Assembly: GCA_033398695.1 (NCBI GenBank)
Contig: CM065818.1
Span: 54,344,001-54,408,000 of the forward strand
Source of the DNA: Orobanche coerulescens
Lineage: Eukaryota; Streptophyta; Magnoliopsida; Lamiales; Orobanchaceae
Direction: 5' to 3'
DNA: 64,000 bases
Shown here: positions 47,201 through 55,107 of the stretch, one piece after another
Layout: each line of letters begins with the position of its first letter
Position numbering within the stretch: position 1 is the first letter of the stretch
Program-made: the position numbers and the translations under genes
The notes under the pieces: model-generated
Seen by the model: the letters and a program-made list of their open reading frames with translations, nothing else
Told to the model about the DNA's origin: nothing
Databases searched by the model: none

Positions 47201-50200
47201 TTATATAAACTAAAATGCTCAATCCGTCCTTTATCAAAAAGGACTTAATTCATATTGAGGGGTAAAATGGTCATTTTTGTCATTCAGATAGTTCATTCAG
47301 AAAAGAAAGAAACAACAGGATATTTTTTCAAATCAGACAGATTAATCCACCCAGACAGCTTAATCCATTCAGGTATTAATGGAAAAAAAGTAAACAGCCC
47401 CTAAGAATAAGTTTGAACTTTTCATCTTCCCTATTATCTTTTGTACATCCAAAAGCCTTTGATTCGTGCCATTTCCTGGTTGGGTATATGGTACACCTCC
47501 ATGTAGTGCATCCCCTGTCAGATGTGCTACACGTGGCGTGCATAGACGGTGCAGATAGATGTGCCATCTAGTGCATCAATCTGCACCGTCCATGCACGCC
47601 ACGTGTAGTACATCCGTTAAGGGATGCACTACATGGAGGTGTACCATGGACGGTACCCCGTTTCCTCCTCCTTATGATGATAACATTTGTTGCTTTTACC
47701 TTTTCTTTTGCCTATTTAATAGTTCTTGAATAAAAGGCTATCTTTTCTGTCAAGTGATTATCATTTTTCTTTTTTGTTCTTTCCATGTAATCAATTTAAT
47801 TATATATATAGGGAATGATTCTGGTGGGACTGGGATTTAAATCAAGAAATAGGAATAAATTTGGTTCATAAATTTTAAAATGGATGACCAAGATTTATTG
47901 AAAAATTATGCATGTGTGCATTGTTTTAATGAATCGATATTTTTGTACATATAATATAATAATTGTAATGCATGAAATATCTATACTTTATGCATATGCT
48001 AATTTAAGCCGTAGATTACATAAAGGTAGTTAGTTCACATGCCTATTTTTGTTCAAAAAATCATTCTCAATTATATATATATGGTTCAATCATATATCGA
48101 GTAAAACTTCTCATTAAATTGGTTTTCGTTCTAAATAGAATCGCCATTCATAAAAATAGTGCTATTAAATAGTACTTATGTCGCATGGTCATTAGTTTGG
48201 ATCAAGATTCTCCATATATTGGGTGTTTGCAAACTCCGAGAGGAGAAAAGCACAAAAGGAGCATATTTACTTTTAAGTTTTAAGCATTTTTGGTGCTTTG
48301 TTTTGAAGAAGCAAACATAAACAGTTCTCCAAATACTCCCATGGAGACAAAAAGCGGTTTGTGGTTCTCCTCATTGAGTTTGCAAATACTAGGGCCGAGC
48401 ATGGGTTGGTTTGGGTCGGTTTTGGGGCAAAATTGAACCTATTTTTTAGAAACCAATGAATTCGGTTTCTGATCGGTTTTGGTTTTGGTTTCGGTTTCTC
48501 GGGTTCAACCCATACGCTCATGGATTTTGGGTTTAAACCATTGGATTTTGGGTTTTAACCTATTTTCCAGCAAATGTATATATTAAAATATATATTAAAT
48601 ATATATATTTAATATAAAATAATCAGTGTTAGGTTCCATATTTTAGTTTTTTTATTTTTTAAAATATATATTAAATATTAAATAATCAGATATATAAATA
48701 TATTATGGGCCAGTTTCTGGGTTTGGCTCGGTTCCTGAGTCGGTTTCGTAAGAATGGGTCGGTTTCGGTTTCACGATGCGGTTTCTAAAGTACAAACCGA
48801 AATCGAAACCGAAAAATTCGATTTCTAAAATATGAACCCAAAACGATGGGTTCTCTTTGGTTTCGGTTTTTCGATTTCGATTTCATCGATTTTTGTCGAT
48901 TTTTCGATTCCGGTTTCGATTTTGCTCAGCCCTAACAAATACTCTATTTAGTGTTTGATCATTATATATTAGGCGTGTTCTCTGTAGTAGATTTTTAGTG
49001 TTTTGAGTAAGCCAAAATGCTACTCCCTCCGTCCGCTAAAAACTTGCCCCAATTTTCTTGTTGTGATGTCCGCTAAAACCTTGCCGCAGTTATAAAAATA
49101 AAGTTTTTCTCTTTTTTTTTTCTTTCCAAAAGAGGAACCTTTTTTGCTAAAATAACTTTGTACCAGTTTTTTTTTAAAACCTATTCCATCCCAACTGGGG
49201 CAAGTTTTTTATGGACGGAGGAGTACTATGTAAAAATTATACTGTTTAGAAAAATAGGAGTCGATTGTAGGTTTTACCAGTGGCGGATCCAGGATTACAT
49301 GATCAAGGGGGCAGGACAAAAAAAATCAAAAAATTCCAACAAAAGAGATAATACTCAAAAGATAAACATTATCATTTTTATGAAAAGCTGGTGCAAATTG
49401 CTTCAAAATTACACAAAATCGATTTAGAACCTAACGGTCCTGACCTAGAAAATTTCATAAATCTGAACATGATATCCCTTAGTCCTTAGACAATTCATCA
49501 AACCACAAAACAAACACAAGATAAACAAAATAACTAAATCCAGTCCCAATCCCAGCAATCCCGTGCTTTTTTTTCTTCCACAATTAATTATGTTTGGGAC
49601 ATTTGGGCTTAATGGGTAATTGATTGGGCTTGGGGTTGAGCTTTTAATTTTTTTATATATTATTATAATATAATATGTAAAAAAAGATTTTTTAAGGGGT
49701 CAGATAAACCCTCTTGCCCTGCAGTGGATCCGCCACTAGATTTTACCTTCTCCAATATTCACCAATATCACTTATCTCTAATAATTACTAGTTGACAACT
49801 GAGAACTACTTAACAACTGACACCTTGTAATAACCAATATCTACAACTAGTATTGCGAACAAACCCTACATATAATTGTATGATTATTACTTTATATCTA
49901 TAGAAAATGACATCGTCATTTTTCAAGTGATATATATCAGTAATGTGAAAATCGAAGATGAAACATTGGATATAATACGTACAACTTTGTAGTCAATATT
50001 TGGTTCAAATCAAGTCCAATTTGGATAAAAAAATCCTAAAAATTTTGTGGCGCAAGTACTTGATATTAGGACATTTACATTGACGATAATTTATCATAAT
50101 TTTCATGGACAAATTACATAAAATACTTTGGTCAAATTACATATTAGTATCCATAACTTGAATAATTACATCAACATCCAAATCATATCCACGTAAAGTA

Positions 50201-51057
50201 CCCTTATTGTGTGTTATATGAATGATTGTTTGAACAATTACATCCATACGGACCATACCCCCAATCTCACCTTCGATGTTGACTTTTGGACGAATTTGTA
50301 ATTGTTCAAACTGTAAACACTAATCTGATTTGGAGCCATTTAGCAATGGTGGATTATGTAAACATCCCTATTTTCATTGTTTAGTCCCTACATTGATGAT
50401 CCTGTACTGACAAACCTTAGTAATTTTTCTCTCCCTATTACAATTAGGTGGTCCAAGATTGCAGCAAGATTGCCAGGGAGAACAGACAACGAGATCAAGA
50501 ACCATTGGAACACACATATAAAGAAAAAGCTTCTGAAAATGGGGATTGATCCCGTCACCCACCAACCCCTTCTCAAAGAAACTCATGAAACTGACCATCA
50601 AAACCCGCAGTCTCAGGCAGCAGAAAATTCTCTAGAATCCGGAAAAGATAACGATCAGGCCGTCCAGTTGCCACTGACGAGTAATAATACTGTCCATAAC
50701 GATCAGGCCGTCCAGTTGCCACCGACGAGTAATAATACTGTCCATGGAAACTCCTACTCGCCGACGGATCAAAATAGCTCCTCATCTGATGAATCCAATC
50801 TACCGGATAGCAACTTGTACGAAAACGACCCTTTGATCAGCTGCCTATTTGAAGATGACCTTCCCCAAGTCGACTTTCCATGGGAATTTCCATCCACAGG
50901 CGATCGTTTCAATGGATTCTGCGCGACTTCTTGGGAAGAAAGCTGCAATTGGCTGTTGGATTGTCAAGATTTCGGCATTCATGACTTTGGTTACGAGTGT
51001 TTGAACGACATGGAAGTGAATAATGGTTTGAACTCAATAGATACGGGAAATAACTAA
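35217..51057 (+). CDS. R2R3-MYB transcription factor (exons 35217-35479 and 50448-51057)
   Basis: Nuclear DNA-binding regulator. Exon 1 starts [17 protein letters not shown] and holds all of R2 ([44 protein letters not shown]) and the first part of R3, ending in HARLGN with a split Arg codon. Exon 2 continues [28 protein letters not shown], the third R3 helix, then [12 protein letters not shown], the mark of the MYB20/43/40/85-like group, several members of which act in secondary wall or phenylpropanoid control (family knowledge). The junction is AG|GT…AG|G, phase 2, the usual second-intron site. The spliced frame is 290 codons without stops. The C-terminal part is acidic with Trp/Phe-rich segments (PQVDFPWEF), suggesting activation. 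The usual first intron is absent; the remaining intron is 14,968 bp. Expression is not shown by sequence. Confidence 0.88.
35990..36475. repeat. CACTA subterminal repeats, left end
   Basis: At least six near-perfect inverted pairs of TTTAGCCGACGACC and GGTCGTCGGCTAAA separated by poly-A spacers. Each pair can form a hairpin and forms the presumed binding site of the TNPA-like protein. Confidence 0.9.
36751..39505 (-). pseudogene. TNPA-like (Ptta/En/Spm type) CACTA protein gene, interrupted
   Basis: Exon blocks on the - strand: 39505-39098 ([20 protein letters not shown], basic [16 protein letters not shown], then [13 protein letters not shown]), about 38400-38343, about 38230-38180, about 38100-37965, 37580-37410 ([17 protein letters not shown]) and 37308-36751 ([36 protein letters not shown], coiled-coil Glu/Arg-rich, Pro-rich end). 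Splice-like GT/AG borders flank several. A hAT MITE with its 8-bp duplication sits inside the exon at 38401, and a one-base loss in a G run beside it shifts the frame. The family binds subterminal repeats. The plus-strand remnant at 16267-19560 is a relative. Confidence 0.8.
38409..39089. mobile_element. hAT MITE, copy 1 (681 bp)
   Basis: TIRs TAGACCTGGCAAA and TTTGCCAGGTCTA with target duplication CACAAAAC on both sides (38401-38408, 39090-39097). Subterminal DNA is rich in GGGCCGGGCC-type words, the middle is AT-rich; no transposase. It lies within the TNPA-like exon. Copy 2 at 44245-44930 is the same family in inverse orientation. Confidence 0.92.
39806..40030. repeat. GC-rich GGGCGG-type low-complexity block in the CACTA element
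   Basis: Irregular repeats of GACGGGCGG and GGGCGGGCGGGCG between the two CACTA genes, in sharp contrast with AT-rich flanks. It lies upstream of the TNPA-like start at 39505, so it may belong to that gene's 5' region. Confidence 0.6.
40083..40282. repeat. Internal cluster of CACTA subterminal-type repeats
   Basis: TTTAGCCGACGACAAG…GTCGTCGGCTAAAGG and a second such pair, plus GGCTGTCGGCTAAACC. It lies between the two CACTA genes where such repeats are not usual. Confidence 0.8.
40394..43026 (-). pseudogene. TNP2-like CACTA transposase, N-terminally truncated
   Basis: Blocks on the - strand: 43026-42553 ([66 protein letters not shown]), the TNP2 catalytic region; 42537-42292 and 42267-41656 ([38 protein letters not shown]); 41541-41158; 41122-40811 ([29 protein letters not shown]); 40672-40394, acidic tail. 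These correspond to the TNP2 domain and the two conserved domains after it in this family. The usual N-terminal part is missing: subterminal repeats start 4 bp beyond the first codon. The TAG-type break at about 42289-42291 also interrupts the frame. Confidence 0.88.
41607..41641. repeat. (TA)n microsatellite inside a transposase intron
   Basis: Perfect TA run between the transposase exon ending at about 41660 and the next at about 41560, probably within an intron. Confidence 0.85.
43030..43625. repeat. CACTA subterminal repeats, right end
   Basis: About seven inverted pairs of TTTAGCCG(C/A)CGACCT and AGGTCG(T/G)CGGCTAAA with AGATCGAGGT or AGATCTAGGT loops, spaced by poly-T runs. More regular than the left-end set. 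Confidence 0.9.
44179..44236. repeat. (TA)n(GA)n microsatellite
   Basis: TA run to about 44214, then GA to about 44234 and poly-G. The second hAT MITE is inserted right after it. Confidence 0.95.
44245..44930. mobile_element. hAT MITE, copy 2 (686 bp)
   Basis: TIRs TAGACCTGGCAAA and TTTGCCAGGTCTA; target duplication GGGGTTAG at 44237-44244 and 44931-44938. Internal sequence is the reverse complement of copy 1 over its whole length: the left end of copy 1 (AATAGGCCCAGGCCCGCGGG) is found inverted at the right end here. Confidence 0.92.
44939..45222. mobile_element. Possible small inverted-repeat element
   Basis: AATGAGAACCATTCCTTAA at the left and TTAAGAAATAGTTCTCATT at the right are imperfect inverted repeats next to TA-rich DNA. 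No class can be assigned. Confidence 0.4.
45856..47401. mobile_element. Second Harbinger-like unit with an internal tandem array
   Basis: The right end TAAACAGCCCC (to 47401), followed by TAA, is the same as the right end of the element at 44172. The left end is degenerate (TGCATTTACTTTTC near 45858), so the left border is approximate. Interior is mostly the tandem array at 46045-47210. Confidence 0.5.
46045..47210. repeat. Six AT-rich tandem units of about 175-180 bp
   Basis: GATTATTTAAATATACCTG-like words recur at about 46219, 46399, 46578, 46753, 46931 and 47106, each followed by AAAATTATAATATGATTTAT. The first two units differ by few bases; later ones diverge. Confidence 0.9.
47490..47645. 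repeat. Foldback element with 72-bp near-perfect arms
   Basis: The left arm from GGTACACCTCCATGTAGTGC and the right arm ending in its reverse complement pair over about 72 bp, with a loop near 47562-47573. It lies in the MYB intron and transcription would give a long hairpin. Confidence 0.85.
48390..48934. mobile_element. hAT-like MITE (545 bp)
   Basis: TIRs TAGGGCCGAGC and GCTCAGCCCTA; flanks GCAAATAC and ACAAATAC, an 8-bp duplication with one mismatch. Interior full of GGTTTCGGTTT-type words; no coding. Confidence 0.8.
49023..49223. mobile_element. Stowaway-type MITE (201 bp)
   Basis: CTCCCTCCGTCC at the left and GGACGGAGGAG at the right, flanked by TA on both sides, as in Tc1/mariner-related Stowaway elements. 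The inner arms also pair (AACTTGCCCCA and TGGGGCAAGTT). Confidence 0.88.
49279..49739. mobile_element. hAT-like element with AGTGGCGGATCC ends
   Basis: AGTGGCGGATCC at 49279 and GGATCCGCCACT near 49726, flanked by GTTTTACC and ATTTTACC (8 bp, one mismatch). Noncoding. Confidence 0.7.
50650..50745 (+). repeat. 48-bp in-frame tandem duplication in MYB exon 2
   Basis: Two units, 50650-50697 and 50698-50745, encode NDQAVQLP(L/P)TSNNTVH twice. They differ at one visible base (CTG versus CCG). They lie in the nonconserved C-terminal part. Confidence 0.95.
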
Positions 51058-51523
51058 GAAAAAGTATACGGCAAAAAACGGGATCAAGGGCTTGATCCTA
51101 CATGTTATTAAGTATCGATCATGCCGCTGGGCTCATCTCTTGATCATGATTATGTTTCGCATTAGTTGATTTTTTTTTCTTGGTGTATGGTGATGGTGTT
51201 TGAAAGAGAAAATCATTCTTGTGAAGAGGTTTTCTCATCAACCAGATTAGAGAGAGTTGAATTATCAAATTTAAATTGTTTAAAAAGGTTAATATATTAT
51301 GGAAAATTAGAGTAGCTGTACTCCAATGTCACAAAGGATGGGGATACAGTGTAGAAAGGGGTTAATGTGATATGTAATTGTGAGCCTTTTTACGTACATT
51401 ATGTATATATATATATATCATGTCGTCAATAAAGAGAATGCCCTCTTGGGCTGTTTCTGCAAGTAAATGCTTCTCTTTTTTCTTTGGTAGGCTGCTGAAA
51501 GATAAAATCAATACCGTCATACT
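51058..51523 (+). terminator. MYB 3' region with poly(A) signal
   Basis: After the TAA at 51055-51057 comes T-rich DNA with AATAAA at 51428-51433, a fair candidate for the poly(A) signal. The next transposon starts at 51524, so the 3' flank of the gene is 466 bp at most. Confidence 0.6.
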
Positions 51524-52244
51524 GGTTGACGTCTGTTTTGGTCACGTGTGCTGATCAAGACGAATGGATCGAAGACACGTAGAAAATAAAATAACAAAAG
51601 GGAAGGTGTTTGATCACTAAATTTTATTAATGACCTTTAAATAGAGTAGAACCGAGCATGATATTTTATGCCGGTGTATCTTGTTGCTTGTTAATTACAA
51701 ATCTTATTTTCTTTTTGGCGATGAATCTCTATTCTCTCTTTTTTCTCTCTCTGTTATAAATGCTTGAAATCCAAAGATCTGCTTTCACTGTACATTTCTT
51801 CTATATATAGACAACCAGGGCCAGTGGAGAGGTGACAGCTGGCGAATGTCTGGGGAATATGCCCAAAACACTTGTCAGTCTGCATTTACGCCCAGGACAC
51901 GTGGCGGCTTCTAAGGAGCGCCTTGGGAAGGGGCGTGATTGCATGCTTTAATTGGCATGCGGGCATGCCTTGCCGACTCTTGGGGGTGCTTATCCGATGG
52001 GGTCGGTCCTCGGGTCTCCCGCCGTTCAGGTCGGCCTTGTTGTAATCTTGAATCGGAGCATTTTTGTCCTCTCTCTGCTCGGCCCTCCCGGATCGAATAC
52101 CGGGTCGGCCTTGGCGTCGCCGTCCGGTCCGGTTTTTTGTGAGCCCGGGAGGAAATCGGGTTTTACGGTCTGGTCGAGTTACGCTCGTCGGTTTAGTAGC
52201 CTTGGTGTGACTACGTGGATCACAAGTTGGATGGGTCGCCAACA
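51524..52244 (-). repeat. 3' LTR of the Tat element (721 bp)
   Basis: On the + strand GGTTGACGTCTG (first base or two altered compared with TGTTGATGTCTG at 62397) to GCCAACA at 52244. Next to it is the C/G run AGGGCCCCCGAGTC (52245-52258), on the - strand the polypurine tract GACTCGGGGGCCCT. Confidence 0.9.
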
Positions 52245-52507
52245 AGGGCCCCCGAGTCGAGGGCCGTCTTGAAGTCGAAGTGAGTCGTTTCATGTTGAGA
52301 TCGATCCGGCTTGTGGGAGGATAAGATCTTTCGAATAGACGCCTCTTCGAGAGTCGCGTCGAATCGATTCCCTGGTCTTTAAGTGTCATTATGTGGGGGA
52401 CGCGTGGCACAGGCAGATTGGACGGCGTGTTCACGCGCTCTCGAACTTTGCGACGGTTCAGTAGGAATTGTCGCCTCACGCGCCTGGCATTTAATGCCCT
52501 TATTCTT

Positions 52508-52517
52508 CTATAAATAG
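52508..52517 (+). promoter_or_regulatory. TATA box of the antisense Tat gene
   Basis: CTATAAATAG, 148 bp before the ATG at 52665, followed by a pyrimidine-rich leader (TCTTCTTCTTCAG…). It lies inside the element and faces against gag-pol, so the extra gene appears to have its own promoter. Confidence 0.65.
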
Positions 52518-52664
52518 AGCCTGTCTTCTTCTTCAGTGTTCTCTTCGCCATTTTTACGTGTTGTTGCAGAGAAAGAACTTTTCCGGCGATTTTTCTTCTT
52601 TTAGATTTCACCTGAGACTTTCCTTAAGCTTGCTTTTCCTCCTCTTTTTTCCTTTCTATTTAAG

Positions 52665-54884
52665 ATGTCGGAGATGAGGGGCGAGATAGAGGTCGGTTTG
52701 ACCGTGTCTCCGGACCGCACGGGTGTGGCGGATCTATCGATAGGCGAAGCTCCCGTAGACTGGAGCGTCGAGGAGGAAGAAGGCGAAGTTGTGAAGTCGC
52801 CGGGATCTGGGGTAGTGGAGATGGTGGCACCGCTGACAGTCGTCGGAGAGACTCAGGCGGAGGAAAGAGTCGAGTCGGTGATGGCTTGGACTCGCCATCG
52901 GCCGTCCCCTCTCGTGGAGGCGGAGTGGGATTCAGCTTCGATTCAGAATACCGTTACGGAGGAACAACTGGCGGCCTGGCGGCTGCGATTTAAGATTCCG
53001 GCGAGGGTGCGGATGTTTGTTCCGAATCCCGAGGAGAGGCCCCACATTCCGCCCGTCGGTTGTACGGAGGTGTATTACCGCTCTCTACTGGCCGGGCTTC
53101 GGTTTCCGCTTCCGTTGGCCTTTTCCCGGTGGCTAAGGCAGTGGGGCCTTCCTGTCCCCCAGATTCATCCGAATTCCTGGGCTCGGGTGGTGGGCCTTTT
53201 TATTCTTTTTAATCAGCATGGCTGGCCCGAGCCCAGTTTTGAGGAGTTCAACAGCCTATTTCTATGGAGGTCGGTTGGTAGATCCGGCTCGGGCTGGTTT
53301 TATCTGACGGCCCAGCATGCTATGCACAAGGAGTTAGTGGGGGTGCCGGAGACCATCCACAGCTGGAAGGAACAGTGGTTCTTTATTGGGGGGCCGTGGA
53401 GGAGCTCGTTGGATGAGTGGGAGCCGGGGGTGATAGATGCCGAGCTGAGGGTCCGTGAGCATTTTACGGCCAAAATGAGTGAGTGTCGTATTTTTTATTC
53501 TTTGTTCCTTTTTTTGTCTAACGCTCATCATTTGTTGCATGTGCAGAACGCATCCCGGCGCCAGAGACCTCTCCCGACTTCGACGACCGGGTTGAGCAGC
53601 TTTTGGATCTTCCTCTTGAACAAAGGAAGTCTCATCTTTTAGTGACCGAGGAAAACCTTTGGGCGGCCGGACTTAGATCGACCGATCCGAGTATAATGTC
53701 TTCTTCAGGTAGCCCTCTTTTCCGATCTTTTATTTTTGACATGTCTTCCTTTTCCAGCTCCTAAGGCCAAGACTCCGTCTGGGCGGAAAGAGACGCCCGC
53801 GCAGCGTGTGGCGAGGCTGGCAGCTGAGGCCGCCGAGCGGAGGGAGCGGGCCGGTAAGCGCAAGAGGGTGGAGACCGGGCCTGAGGACAGCGCGAACAAG
53901 GCTGAGGGTTCGTCTGCTCCTGAAGTCGTCGTGTCCGCTCCGACTCCTGTCCGGGCGGGTCGGGAGGAGCCCGTCATTGACTTAGAGGGCCATTATTTCC
54001 CGGTTAACCAGGAGCGGGTGGAGCCGTGCGACCAGATGAAGGGGCGACGACCGCGCTGGTTCCTTGACTATGTCCGGGCAGCTGCCCCGACTCCTGAGAT
54101 GCTCAACCGGGTCCCTCCTGTGGTGGCCGTCTCCAGCCATATTCCGATCAGGGGTTGGACGCCCAAGTTGGAGATGATGACTAATGATATGGATCCGGTT
54201 GAGCAGATCCAGTTTGGAAATGCTCTGGTCGGCCGGGCCATGTGCACCTATGTGAAGGCCTCCAATGAGTTTTCGACCTTGTCTGAGAAGCACAAGAAGG
54301 CGGAGGCCGACCTCAAAGCTTCGCAGGAGGAGCATCACCCATGCCCTTCCTTGATCAAGTCTCTAGAGGGGGAGATAACCTCCATGAGGGGTGAGATGGA
54401 GCTCCTGGACAATCGAGCCCTCCAGGCCGACATATGGAAGCTGAAGGCCGAAGAGATGACAGATGCGGCCGAGCAGGCGCAAAATCAGTGCTTGGATATC
54501 CGGGCCGAGCACGAGGCTTATTTGAAGGAAACCAAGGCCCAGGTGGAAAGCCTGACCGAGCGTATGAACACCTGCGAGGCCTCGAGCTATGCCAGGGGTC
54601 TTGCCGCTGGGGCGGAGGCTTTTAAGGAGTCGTCTGCGTTTGAGGAGCTGATCAACTTGAATTATGTCTCCACCTGTTACGAGATATTAGATCTCATGAA
54701 GGGTGGTAAGACCGTTCAGGAGATCGAGGCCTACATTGCATCTCAAGCGACCGATCTGCATGTTGATATTGCTGGAGCCGATGAGCCAAAGGTCGCTGAG
54801 GTTGAGGATGCCGTTCAGGCTCCGCACGGCGAAGGTGAGGGGCAATCCTTTCAGACGGCCGGCCAGGATGGTGGGGCCGAATAG
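52665..54884 (+). CDS. Antisense extra gene of the Tat element, 'putative gypsy type transposon' family protein
   Basis: Three predicted exons, 52665-53478, 53547-53708 and 53758-54884, join into 700 codons without a stop. Introns of 68 and 49 bp have GTGAGT…GCAG and GTAGCC…CCAG borders and keep the frame; the second is shorter than most plant introns. The N-terminal half has the pattern VYYRSLLAGLRFPLPLAFSR, WLRQWGLPVPQIHPNSW and VVGLFILFNQHG, which I recognise as the domain Pfam calls 'putative gypsy type transposon' (PF04195). The middle is basic (RKETPAQRVARLAAEAAERR); the C-terminal part is a long Glu/Lys-rich coiled coil. Function is unknown. It is transcribed against the element's own genes, has its own TATA box and AATAAA, and stays open while pol has decayed. 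Confidence 0.8.
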
Positions 54885-55020
54885 TTTCCTTTATTTTTGC
54901 TTCTCGCATGGCCTGCGTGCCGGTCTTTGTCTTTCTTTTATTTTGTTTCGTGTCCGGCCTGCGTGCCCATCCGCCTTGGTTTGTTGTCATCGTTTGTAAT
55001 TTGTAATAATGACTTGGTTA

Positions 55021-55026
55021 AATAAA
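55021..55026 (+). terminator. Poly(A) signal of the antisense Tat gene
   Basis: AATAAA 136 bp after the stop at 54884, preceded by TTTGTAATTTGTAATAATG, a typical plant upstream element. Confidence 0.6.
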
Positions 55027-55107
55027 ATCCTTCTTGCAGTATTTGTTGTTGCTCTTTTTAGGCCCCGTTGAAGGGTTTTTGCCTTTCTATTATGTTCCTG
55101 GTTGATT

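Larger units (their letters stand above)
35480..50447 (+). other. Giant intron of the MYB gene (14,968 bp)
   Basis: Donor GTATAC after AACAG at 35479; acceptor ACAATTAG before GTGGTCCAAG at 50448. Most of its length is transposons: Harbinger-like 35518-44172 with a nested CACTA, hAT MITEs at 38409, 44245 and 48390, a second Harbinger-like unit with a tandem array, a foldback at 47490, a Stowaway MITE at 49023 and a hAT-like unit at 49279. Segments 45223-45850, 47650-48389 and 49748-50447 show no feature I can name apart from a weak TIR pair at about 47808-48072. Confidence 0.85.

Noticed and set aside
47805..48075. MITE bounded by AGGGAATGATT and AATCATTCTC next to TA runs
   Set aside because: The inverted ends are only about 10 bases and imperfect; left as a note in the intron entry.
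51886..52611. 241-codon open frame on the - strand
   Set aside because: It crosses the LTR edge and the polypurine tract, has an Arg/Lys/Pro-rich composition and no domain; probably a frame shadow in GC-rich LTR DNA.
52827..53478. The antisense Tat gene as a captured host gene
   Set aside because: Its N-terminal half has the pattern of a domain widespread in gypsy-linked plant proteins, so it is better seen as an element-borne gene.
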